A stretch of 5,055 bases of DNA from NCBI GenBank assembly GCA_937890875.1, contig CALAEB010000191.1:1-5055 (forward strand). Direction: 5' to 3'. The DNA is from an uncultured Anaerolineaceae bacterium (GTDB taxonomy: Bacteria > Chloroflexota > Anaerolineae > Anaerolineales > Anaerolineaceae). The position numbers and the translations under genes were made by a program. The notes under the pieces are model-generated. The model was not told the DNA's origin. It worked only from the letters and a program-made list of their open reading frames with translations, and did not search any database. Positions 1 through 5,055 of the stretch are shown piece by piece. Within the stretch, counting starts at the first letter, position 1. Each line of letters opens with the position of its first letter.

Positions 1-2
1 GG

Positions 3-557
3 AAGACCAGCTTTGAAAATGGTTTGACTCCGCCCAGTTCCGTAACCGGCGAATATGCCGAAGACAATGAGGCCTTTTTGGCTGGTCAGGTCGCGCTTTC
101 TGTCCACTGGAATGCGGCTTATGCCACGTTGAACGCCGAAAGCTCCCCGATCCATGGAAAAATCGCGGTGACTGCACCGCCTGCCGGTCCTGAGGGACGC
201 TTTGCGTATAACCATACGTTGGGCGTTGGCATCAGCAAATTCAGTGAACACAAGGAAGAAGCTGCCCGCTGGATTGCCTGGCTGTATGGCGAAGAAGCCG
301 CTAAGCTCTACGCTGAAGCCGGCGGCATCCCTCCGCACACAACGGTCTTGAACGAAATGTCTGAACAGCGCCCCGATTTCGGTTATATGGTCGATGTGGT
401 CGGACAATATGGCAAAAATCTGCCCCCGACAGCCGGTATCATCGAAGATCTGGCCTGTCAGGACCTTTCCAACGCATGGACCGGTGTTGTCTCGATTGAA
501 GAAGGGCTGAAAAGTCTGCAGGCGAACAGCGAAGAAGAAATGGCCAATTGGCAATAG
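3..557 (+). CDS. ABC sugar transporter, extracellular solute-binding protein (C-terminal part; 5' end outside window)
   Basis: The frame is open from the first bases of the window to a TAG at 555-557, giving 184 residues of a protein that normally has about 400-450. The gene is therefore cut by the window edge, not broken. A TTG at 24 is internal and is not the start. Family 1 (CUT1-type) binding-protein features are visible. An early segment reads FLAGQVALSVHWNAAY, the usual 'F..G.aAm...w' ligand-lobe stretch. Later come KEEAARWIAWLYGEEAAKLY and EAGGIPP, matching the C-terminal pattern in which a helix is followed by a Gly-Gly-x-Pro turn. The last part (SIEEGLKSLQ) is the typical closing helix. 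The protein would be a secreted lipoprotein or periplasmic-type receptor delivering a sugar to the two permeases encoded downstream. The ligand cannot be read from the sequence; the nanE/ROK context suggests sialic acid or ManNAc. Family call is confident, ligand is inference. Confidence 0.9.
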   Translation, partial: KTSFENGLTPPSSVTGEYAEDNEAFLAGQVALSVHWNAAYATLNAESSPIHGKIAVTAPPAGPEGRFAYNHTLGVGISKFSEHKEEAARWIAWLYGEEAAKLYAEAGGIPPHTTVLNEMSEQRPDFGYMVDVVGQYGKNLPPTAGIIEDLACQDLSNAWTGVVSIEEGLKSLQANSEEEMANWQ

Positions 558-576
558 TTTTATCCGCGGATAAAAC
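557..576. repeat. 20-bp perfect palindrome overlapping the stop codon of the binding-protein gene
   Basis: GTTTTATCCGCGGATAAAAC is identical to its own reverse complement, and its first base is the last base of the TAG stop. In RNA it would fold as an 8-bp stem with a CGCG tetraloop. In DNA it could be a dimeric-repressor site. Its centre is GC, not the CG typical of LacI-family operators, so I do not assign it to that family. No T-run follows it. It is the first of three inverted repeats in this gap. Confidence 0.8.
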
Positions 577-580
577 CTTA

Positions 581-597
581 ATCCGGTTTATCCGGAT
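581..597 (+). repeat. Small stem-loop, second of three in the intercistronic gap
   Basis: ATCCGG (581-586) pairs with CCGGAT (592-597) around a five-base loop TTTAT. It shares the TCCGG core with the hairpins on either side. It is short and weak alone; its placement between two stronger repeats is what makes it worth listing. Confidence 0.55.
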
Positions 598-601
598 CTA
601 G

Positions 602-652
602 CAAAAGATTTCCGGATGCAGCTTCTGCCCCGGCCGCATCCGGAAAAATTTG
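602..652 (+). promoter_or_regulatory. Intercistronic stem-loop between binding-protein and permease genes (attenuator or mRNA-stabilising)
   Basis: TTTCCGGATGC (609-619) is perfectly complementary to GCATCCGGAAA (636-646) across a 16-base loop. After a small internal loop the outer arms CAAA (602-605) and TTTG (649-652) pair as well. No U-tract follows, so it is not a standard intrinsic terminator. Strong hairpins between a binding-protein gene and its permease genes are well known (for example malE-malF). There they stabilise the upstream message and lower downstream expression, giving excess binding protein. That role is inferred here. Confidence 0.7.
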
Positions 653-742
653 TAGGGAACAGTTGGTTTGCAGTTTTTGGTCCCGGCTGCCTGAAAGGAT
701 TTTCTGAGGAATATTCAGATGGATCCCGGATGAAAAATCGGT
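653..742 (+). other. Remainder of intercistronic gap, no gene seen
   Basis: Beyond the hairpins, about 90 bases lead to the ribosome-binding site of the first permease. I see no open frame with family similarity and no convincing -35/-10 pair at normal spacing. A weak five-base stem (TCTGA/TCAGA, about 703-719) is present. An internal promoter cannot be excluded by eye. Confidence 0.5.
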
Positions 743-748
743 GAGGAG
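743..748 (+). promoter_or_regulatory. Shine-Dalgarno sequence fixing the first permease start
   Basis: GAGGAG lies seven bases before ATG 756. The alternative in-frame GTG at 741 would overlap this site and has no purine-rich sequence of its own at proper distance, so ATG 756 is preferred. Confidence 0.8.
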
Positions 749-755
749 TCAGGTT

Positions 756-1631
756 ATGCGACGCCAAAGAATCAAATATAAACGAATTATCGGATGGCTG
801 TTATTAGCTCCAATTATTATCTGGCTGGTGTGCTTTGCTTTGGCGCCTATGCTTTATGGTTTTCGGCTCAGTTTTTATAATGCCAGAATTACAAATATTA
901 ATAATCCCGAATTTATCGGTCTGAATAACTATATTAAACTTTTTCAAAGTTCGGATTTTCGCGCTTCCTTGTTATGGAGTCTGCGGTTTGCGCTGATCGC
1001 TACGACGATTCAAATGGTAGTGGGAGTTTTAGTTGCTCAGTTATTCAACCGCCATTTCCCGGGGAAAAGTGTCGCGATCACCTTGTTTTTGTTGCCTATG
1101 GTTATTTCTCCTTTTTTGATGGGGACAATGTTCCGGCTGCTGTTTAATGAGTTTGTCGGTCCGATCGCGTATCTGCTGAGCGGAATCACCGGCACCACCG
1201 CACTGCTGGGTGTCTCCTTTGTGAATTCGACCATTCTTGGGGCGGATTCCATTAATCGGACGCCATTTGTTTTCATTAATGTTTATTCCGCGATGCAGGG
1301 CGTTTCGCAGGAACTGATCGAGGCCGCGAAAGTAGACGGTGCGAATGCAGTCCAGCGGCTCTGGCATGTGACTTTCCCGATGATTTCCTCGATTCTGTGG
1401 GTCACATTCCTGGAAAAGCTTTTGGCATCTTTTCTTGTTTTTGAACTGGTTTTTGCGCTTTCAGCCGGCGGCCCCGGGTCATTCACGCAAAGCGTCAGTA
1501 TTTTTATTTACCGGCGGGCTTTCCAGCGCAGTGATTACGGTATGGCGAATGCCGCCTCGTTTACGCTGGCAATTCTGCTGTTGGTCCCTTCGCTTTACCT
1601 TGTGAAGCGGATGCTGAAAGGAGTGAAATAA
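756..1631 (+). CDS. CUT1-type sugar ABC transporter permease (MalF/UgpA-like)
   Basis: A 291-residue inner-membrane protein forming one half of the translocation pore for an imported sugar. A basic N-terminus (MRRQRIKYKR) is followed by a hydrophobic helix at about residues 11-35. Further membrane segments lie at about 71-97, 106-130, 169-183, 209-235 and 267-286, the six-helix plan of this family. The cytoplasmic coupling (EAA) loop is clear at about 189-208: EAAKVDGANAVQRLWHVTFP, which docks onto the ATPase. The segment TPFVF just before it is also typical. The length is normal and no damage is seen. The start is ATG 756, chosen for its GAGGAG site; a GTG at 741 would add five residues. It follows the binding-protein gene after a hairpin-rich gap, and its stop is three bases from the next permease start, so the two permeases are surely co-transcribed. 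No ATPase gene is nearby, so a shared ATPase is likely. The substrate is inferred only from context. Confidence 0.92.
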   Translation: MRRQRIKYKRIIGWLLLAPIIIWLVCFALAPMLYGFRLSFYNARITNINNPEFIGLNNYIKLFQSSDFRASLLWSLRFALIATTIQMVVGVLVAQLFNRHFPGKSVAITLFLLPMVISPFLMGTMFRLLFNEFVGPIAYLLSGITGTTALLGVSFVNSTILGADSINRTPFVFINVYSAMQGVSQELIEAAKVDGANAVQRLWHVTFPMISSILWVTFLEKLLASFLVFELVFALSAGGPGSFTQSVSIFIYRRAFQRSDYGMANAASFTLAILLLVPSLYLVKRMLKGVK

Positions 1632-1634
1632 GTT

Positions 1635-2471
1635 ATGAGCCGCAAAACGAGAAAAATCCTGTCAACGGCTGCGATTCTCCTGTTGGTCATTGGGATCCTG
1701 GTGATATTTGATATCGGGGTATTTACAAATTTTCTGACCTCATTCAAAAGTGAAGCCGATATTTCGTCTTATCCGCCGAAATGGCTGTTTAAGCCGGTGC
1801 TGACCCATTATCAGCATGTCTTTTCCAAAGGCGGATATAACTTTACGCAATACTTGACAAACAGCCTGATCATTGCAATTTTTTCAACCATTCTTGCCAC
1901 GCTGATCAGTATCCCGGCTGCGTACAGTATTGTCCGCTACCATGGCTTTGGCGAAACGATATTAGGTGCGACCATGCTTTTGCGCCTGATGCCGGCCTTG
2001 GCCCTGGCCATCCCAGTTTTTCTGATTTTTAACAAATTTAAGCTGATCGATACTCATATTGCCATCATTTTTATGCATAGCCTGTTTATTATCCCGACTT
2101 CATTGCTGCTCTTTATCGGTTATATCCAGGATTTGCCGAGAGAGATCGAAGAGGCGGCGGAAATTGATGGCGCAAATACCCTCCAGATGCTTACGAACAT
2201 CCTTATCCCGGTCATTAAGCCTGGAATAGCGTCAACCGCGATTTTGGGATTCATCACCAGCTGGAATGAATATCTGTTCAGCAGTATTCTGAGTTTTAAA
2301 AAGTCGATTACGGCGACGGTTGGGACATCTTTCTTTATCACCTCTTATCAGGTGGAATGGGGTCCGATGGCTGCCGCGATTACAATTTCTTCGATTCCGA
2401 CGATTATTTTCATATTTATTGCTCAGCGAGCGCTGATTCGCGGCATGACGGCCGGGTCGGTAAAAGGCTGA
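1635..2471 (+). CDS. CUT1-type sugar ABC transporter permease (MalG/UgpE-like)
   Basis: A 278-residue partner of the preceding permease, completing the heterodimeric membrane channel. Hydrophobic segments are seen at about residues 9-33, 75-98, 108-133, 141-163, 193-212 and 245-265. The EAA loop lies at about 173-192 (EAAEIDGANTLQMLTNILIP), followed by the characteristic TSWNEYLFS at 208-216. The C-terminus ends with GMTAGSVKG, closely matching the family hallmark G(L/M)TAG(A/S)VKG, so the protein is complete. The start is ATG 1635, three bases after the upstream stop. An AAAGGAG sequence (1617-1623) inside the end of the upstream gene lies 11 bases before it and probably serves as its ribosome-binding site. 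This suggests coupled translation and equal subunit amounts. The first permease gene is of matched type. Specificity for sialic acid or ManNAc is inferred from the nanE and ROK genes that follow. Confidence 0.93.
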   Translation: MSRKTRKILSTAAILLLVIGILVIFDIGVFTNFLTSFKSEADISSYPPKWLFKPVLTHYQHVFSKGGYNFTQYLTNSLIIAIFSTILATLISIPAAYSIVRYHGFGETILGATMLLRLMPALALAIPVFLIFNKFKLIDTHIAIIFMHSLFIIPTSLLLFIGYIQDLPREIEEAAEIDGANTLQMLTNILIPVIKPGIASTAILGFITSWNEYLFSSILSFKKSITATVGTSFFITSYQVEWGPMAAAITISSIPTIIFIFIAQRALIRGMTAGSVKG

Positions 2472-2498
2472 AAGAAAAGATAGGGATAAAATATTCAT

Positions 2499-3203
2499 AT
2501 GACGAAAAACGAGAAACTGAAGACCTTTTTAACTGCAACGAAAGGCGGGATCATTATTTCCTGTCAATCTTCATTGGGCGATCCGACACATTCCCCCGAA
2601 TTCATGGTGGCTTTCGCTGAATCGGCTTTACGCGGAGGCGCGTCCGGTTTGCGTGTGAATGGCGTGGAAGATATCCAGGCAATCCGAAAACGAGTGGATC
2701 TGCCGATTATCGGGATTTGGAAGCGGCCCGGGCTGGATGCGCATGGCATTTTGATTACGCCGACATTTGATGATGCCTGCCGATTGGTTGAGGCCGGAGC
2801 GGATCTGATCGCGCTGGATACCACCGCCCGTGTGCGCCCGAATCAGGAAAACGTTGCGGAAATTGTAACCCGAATCCAAACAGAATTGCATACGCCTGTA
2901 ATGGCGGACTGTCACGTATTTGAGGATTCGGTGCGGACGGGTGCGGATATTGCCGCCCCGACCTTGTCTTTGGATGATACTTCTGACGAATATACGCCTG
3001 ATTTCCCGTTAATTGAAGAATTGCTGAGGAGGCAGAAGCGGCCTGTTATCGCTGAAGGCAGGTTCTGGAATCCGGATGACGTGATTCATGCATTTACCCT
3101 TGGTGTCCATGCCGTTGTGATTGGTTCTGCCGTTACCAGGCCGTGGCTGATTACCGAACGTTATGTTCGGGCAAGCCTGAAAAATCGTTCTCGCGAAGCG
3201 TAG
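2499..3203 (+). CDS. nanE: N-acetylmannosamine-6-phosphate 2-epimerase
   Basis: A cytoplasmic (beta/alpha)8-barrel enzyme of 234 residues converting ManNAc-6-phosphate to GlcNAc-6-phosphate, the step linking sialic-acid or ManNAc catabolism to amino-sugar metabolism. Family landmarks run in order: GGIIISCQ (16-23), HSPEFM (31-36), GLRVNGVEDI (50-59), IIGIWKR (70-76), ITPTF (86-90), GADLIALD (100-107), MADC (135-138), PVIAEGR (182-188) and the phosphate-binding end VVIGSAVTRP (206-215). By comparison with the characterised Clostridium perfringens enzyme, recalled from memory, the catalytic set Arg, Lys, Asp, Glu maps to R52, K75, D137 and E186, and all are present. The stretch between D137 and E186 is about five residues shorter than I expect, and the usual SGYT-type motif near 155-165 reads SLDD, a modest divergence. 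The start at ATG 2499 has only a weak purine stretch (TAGGGA, 2481-2486). The gene follows the permeases by 27 bases and precedes the kinase by four. No sialate lyase gene is in the window. Confidence 0.93.
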   Translation: MTKNEKLKTFLTATKGGIIISCQSSLGDPTHSPEFMVAFAESALRGGASGLRVNGVEDIQAIRKRVDLPIIGIWKRPGLDAHGILITPTFDDACRLVEAGADLIALDTTARVRPNQENVAEIVTRIQTELHTPVMADCHVFEDSVRTGADIAAPTLSLDDTSDEYTPDFPLIEELLRRQKRPVIAEGRFWNPDDVIHAFTLGVHAVVIGSAVTRPWLITERYVRASLKNRSREA

Positions 3204-3207
3204 TTTT

Positions 3208-4194
3208 ATGAACCGATATGCGATTGGTATTGATTCAGGCGGGACGAACATCCGGATCGGGTTAATTTCTGACGAGGGAAAAATAATCCGGCTCCACCGC
3301 GAGAAAAATGTCGGCGCGAAAACGCTGCAGTTTGACCTCTGTTTTCGGCAGATGGCGCACATGATCGATTCGTTTTTGCAATTGGAAGAAGTCAGGAGTG
3401 TCCGGCTGGAAGGGATTGGCGTCGGCTGTTCCGGTCAGATCAACAGAGACGGAGAATTGTTCGGGCATAACCGGGAACCTGATTATTCGTTCCAACCGGT
3501 CCCGATTCAGGCGATGCTTCGGGAGCGGTACGGAATGGAAGTGAAAGTTATCAATGATTCCCAAGCCGCAATCTATGGAGAAGCCCAATACGGAGCAGGT
3601 CAGGGATATAAGGATATCGTCGGATTCACTATCGGTACCGGAATCGGCGGGGCAGTGATTATTGATGGAAAAATTTGCCGGGGTTCCATCGGACTCGCCG
3701 GGCATCTTGGATTCCTGATTGTAAATTATGATGGAAAAATGTCCCGGGCAGGCGTTCCAGGCGTGGTGGAAGATATCGCTTCCGGAACCGGAATCACCCG
3801 TATTGCGCAGGACGCGGTCCGGGAAAATCCGCAGCGCGGCGCAGCCATATTAACGTTGGCGGGCGGATCTGTTGACGAAATCACCAGTCCGATTGTGTTT
3901 TCGGCAGCCCGGACCGGGGATGCGTTTGCCAGTGAAATTATCGCGTATTGCGGTACCGTTCTGGGATATGCCGTGGCCAGTATGATTCATGCGGTTAATC
4001 CGGAAATTGTGATTCTTGCAGGCGGTGTGGCTGAACAGGGTGAATATGTGTTGGGACCAGTCCGGAAAGTTGTCGAGACCCAGGTAATTTGGACTGCGCG
4101 AAGAACCCCGGTGGAGATCGCCAAATTGGGAGAACATGCCGGGGTGGTTGGTGCAGCGGCGCTCCTGTTGGTGCATGGAAATGAGTCTATGTAG
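3208..4194 (+). CDS. ROK-family sugar kinase, probable ManNAc kinase, lacking the zinc site
   Basis: A 328-residue cytoplasmic ATP-dependent hexose kinase of the ROK family, the usual full length. The N-terminal phosphate-binding motif is IGIDSGGTN (6-14). The catalytic base is Asp117 in VINDSQAA. The second ATP motif is TIGTGIGG (141-148). The C-terminal NPEIVILAGGV (264-274) and GEHAGVVGAA (308-317) are typical. The signature region aligns without gaps but is altered. Where most members have AGEIGH and C-x-C-G-x-x-G-C-x-E, this protein has AGHLGF (164-169) and S-R-A-G-V-P-G-V-V-E (179-188). All four zinc ligands are therefore replaced (F169, S179, A181, V186), while the sugar-contacting Glu188 and the ASG that follows are kept. 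Its position four bases after nanE makes ManNAc kinase (NanK role, supplying the NanE substrate) the best guess; glucokinase or GlcNAc kinase are alternatives. No clear Shine-Dalgarno sequence precedes ATG 3208, so translation is probably coupled to nanE. ROK membership is certain; substrate is inferred. Confidence 0.85.
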   Translation: MNRYAIGIDSGGTNIRIGLISDEGKIIRLHREKNVGAKTLQFDLCFRQMAHMIDSFLQLEEVRSVRLEGIGVGCSGQINRDGELFGHNREPDYSFQPVPIQAMLRERYGMEVKVINDSQAAIYGEAQYGAGQGYKDIVGFTIGTGIGGAVIIDGKICRGSIGLAGHLGFLIVNYDGKMSRAGVPGVVEDIASGTGITRIAQDAVRENPQRGAAILTLAGGSVDEITSPIVFSAARTGDAFASEIIAYCGTVLGYAVASMIHAVNPEIVILAGGVAEQGEYVLGPVRKVVETQVIWTARRTPVEIAKLGEHAGVVGAAALLLVHGNESM

Positions 4195-4323
4195 CGGGAA
4201 TTCGATGAAAAAGATATGATTCGCGGTTATCGGGGAAAATATCGGGCTGCCCTTTTTGAGGATTGTATTCCGTTCTGGCAGCAAGACGGTTTTGACCGGG
4301 AGAATGGTGGTGGCATTGGATAA
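4195..4323 (+). pseudogene. Truncated N-terminal remnant of an N-acylglucosamine 2-epimerase (AGE/RenBP family)
   Basis: A short frame of 42 codons lies between the kinase stop (4192-4194) and a TAA at 4321-4323, in the same frame as the kinase. From about 4240 it reads YRAALFEDCIPFWQQDGFD, then RENGGG. This matches the start of AGE-family enzymes, whose N-termini carry Y-(R/K)-x-x-L-x-x-D-x-x-PFW, then about six residues, then D-x-x-x-GG (as I recall from the cyanobacterial GlcNAc 2-epimerase). A normal AGE enzyme has about 390 residues, so more than 85% is missing. The homology ends near 4311, right before TAA, and 31 bases further on the convergent rsmD gene ends. The only in-frame ATG is 4216, with no good ribosome-binding site. 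The full enzyme would interconvert ManNAc and GlcNAc without phosphorylation, which fits this operon. I read it as a deletion stump, but a chance match of a short peptide or an assembly joint is possible. Confidence 0.65.
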
Positions 4324-4354
4324 TTCGCTTTTGAATTCTTTCCTGTAAAAAATA
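4324..4354. other. Convergent gap between the sugar operon and rsmD, no clear terminator
   Basis: The 31 bases between the AGE remnant stop and the rsmD stop hold only a weak five-base stem, AATTC (4322-4326) with GAATT (4333-4337), and a short A-run (4347-4352) that reads as TTTTTT for rsmD transcription but has no good hairpin before it. Neither operon shows a convincing intrinsic terminator here. Confidence 0.45.
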
Positions 4355-4936
4355 TCAGACGGGTGCGGGACCAGACGGCAGTTTCCGCTCATAAAACAGC
4401 AGTGTTGTGCTGCCGTATTTCCGCTCGTCAAAACATTCGAAATTCTCCAGTTCCAGCTTCTCCATCTCAACCGGGTGGATCTGTACGATAATCCAGCCGT
4501 CATCGGTCAGCCAGCCGTCATTCTGATCCAGAATTCGCATTGTCTTCTGCCACATCTCTTTATATTGCGGCGGTGCGACGTAAATGTATTCGAATTCCCG
4601 GTCCGGAATCGAGCGCAGAATGTTGAAAACGTCCCCCAGAATAACCTTGGATTGCTTTTCAAAGCGGGTGCGCTGGATGTTTGCCTGAATGGTTTTGAAC
4701 GCGTTTTTGTTCGCGTCGGAAAACCGCGCATAGACGGCGCCTCTGCTGAGCGCTTCCAGCCCGATCGAGCCGGTCCCGCCGAACAAGTCGAACATGGAGG
4801 CGCCGACAATGTCGGTTCCGATGATGTTAAAAACGGATTCTTTTACTCTGTCGGTTACCGGACGGGTGCTGTCTCCGGGTACACCCTGGAGCCGCATTCC
4901 TTTCGCGGAGCCGGCAATAATTCTTGGCGTTGGCAT
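4355..4936 (-). CDS. rsmD: 16S rRNA (guanine(966)-N(2))-methyltransferase RsmD
   Basis: A 193-residue SAM-dependent methyltransferase acting on 16S rRNA G966 (E. coli numbering) during small-subunit assembly. The N-terminus PRIIAGSAKGMRL (4-16) and the RPVTDRVKESVFNI segment (25-38) are the family signature. Motif I, the SAM-binding loop, is FDLFGGTGSIGLEALSRGA (49-67). An acidic residue for the SAM ribose is D74, and GDVF (101-104) follows. Motif IV, normally (D/N)PP(F/Y), reads APPQY at 121-125, so the usual catalytic Asp/Asn is Ala. The rest, including YGSTTLLFYER at 174-184, is well kept, so the gene looks intact. I recall similar APPQY forms in Anaerolineae RsmD, suggesting a lineage trait. 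The start is ATG at 4934-4936; the upstream bases offer no strong Shine-Dalgarno sequence. It is convergent with the sugar operon and functionally unrelated to it. The plus-strand open frame over this gene is a shadow. Confidence 0.92.
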   Translation of the reverse strand: MPTPRIIAGSAKGMRLQGVPGDSTRPVTDRVKESVFNIIGTDIVGASMFDLFGGTGSIGLEALSRGAVYARFSDANKNAFKTIQANIQRTRFEKQSKVILGDVFNILRSIPDREFEYIYVAPPQYKEMWQKTMRILDQNDGWLTDDGWIIVQIHPVEMEKLELENFECFDERKYGSTTLLFYERKLPSGPAPV

Positions 4937-5055
4937 GAGTTAATATTTCTGTTGGTCCGGCAATTTGAATTCGGGAAACAATTTCCTTTTTGTTCGGCAT
5001 GTGCCTGAGCCGGAGTTTGTTTATTGTACGTCGTTGTAAGTCCAGAAACGATTGG
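4937..5055 (-). other. Region upstream of rsmD, possible 3' end of another minus-strand gene
   Basis: These 119 bases contain the rsmD leader. On the minus strand one frame enters from the window edge and stops at TAA (5021-5023), giving NRFWTYNDVQ as a possible C-terminus of an upstream gene; this is far too short to identify. A five-base stem GGAAA/TTTCC (4974-4986) followed by TTTTT on the plus strand is too weak to call a terminator. No convincing promoter for rsmD was found by eye. Confidence 0.3.

Noticed and set aside
741..755. GTG 741 as the start of the first permease
   Set aside because: The codon abuts GAGGAG, which is placed correctly for ATG 756, and no Shine-Dalgarno sequence precedes 741.
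2357..2620. 87-codon plus-strand frame spanning the permease-nanE junction
   Set aside because: It overlaps the intact permease C-terminus and nanE N-terminus in another frame and has no motif of its own.
4217..4330. Similar short sequences (ATGATTCGC at 4217, ATAATTCGC at 4320) as possible deletion-flanking direct repeats
   Set aside because: The match is only eight of nine bases in a region of biased composition, and the first copy lies inside the retained remnant, not at a breakpoint.
4322..4345. Possible terminator hairpin AATTC/GAATT after the AGE remnant
   Set aside because: The five-base, AT-rich stem lacks a following T-run, so it is too weak to call.
3850..4503. 217-codon minus-strand frame over the kinase end and rsmD end
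   Set aside because: It overlaps two well-supported genes and the AGE remnant, starts inside rsmD, and its product is low-complexity in character with no family likeness.
4974..4991. GGAAA-CAA-TTTCC followed by TTTTT as a plus-strand terminator
   Set aside because: The stem has only five base pairs with a three-base loop, and no plus-strand gene ends there.
4475..5008. 177-codon open frame on the plus strand across the rsmD region
   Set aside because: It lies antisense to rsmD, which has full family signatures; the plus-strand product shows no recognisable motif and has no ribosome-binding site. It is a shadow.
1..5055. CRISPR arrays, insertion sequences, tRNA or rRNA genes
   Set aside because: No spaced direct repeats, transposase-like proteins, terminal inverted repeats or RNA-gene signatures were seen on either strand.

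Overview
The window carries the 3' part of a plus-strand operon for uptake and phosphorylation-linked catabolism of an amino sugar, most likely N-acetylmannosamine or sialic acid. A convergent minus-strand housekeeping gene, rsmD, follows it. The proteins are clearly bacterial and the base composition is near 50% GC. The RsmD sequence, with a Val-Ala-Pro-Pro-Gln-Tyr motif IV and conserved flanks, resembles what I remember from Anaerolineae (Chloroflexota). That assignment is from memory and tentative.

Layout. Positions 3-557 hold the C-terminal lobe of an ABC extracellular solute-binding protein whose 5' half lies outside the window. A 198-base intercistronic gap follows, with three tandem inverted repeats packed into its first 95 bases. 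Two CUT1-type sugar permeases (756-1631 and 1635-2471) come next. They are followed by N-acetylmannosamine-6-phosphate 2-epimerase NanE (2499-3203) and a ROK-family sugar kinase (3208-4194), separated by only 4 bases. Directly after the kinase stop, 4195-4323 encodes what looks like the first ~35 residues of an N-acylglucosamine 2-epimerase (AGE/RenBP family) that then stops. This is probably the stump of a deleted gene. rsmD (4355-4936, minus strand) closes the window, with about 119 bases upstream of it.

How the parts fit. The binding protein and two permeases import the sugar. The transport ATPase is not in the window and may be a shared MsmK/UgpC-type subunit encoded elsewhere. The ROK kinase would make ManNAc-6-phosphate, and NanE converts this to GlcNAc-6-phosphate for the NagA/NagB route. 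The arrangement resembles the CUT1 sialic-acid transporter plus NanE loci known in streptococci. No sialate lyase (NanA) is visible here, so the imported sugar could be sialic acid (lyase upstream or elsewhere), free ManNAc or a related sugar.

The points most worth a second look are the AGE stump, the ROK kinase that has lost all four zinc ligands, the stem-loop cluster after the binding-protein gene, and the altered catalytic motif of RsmD. I see no evidence of a wholly new biological system in this window.
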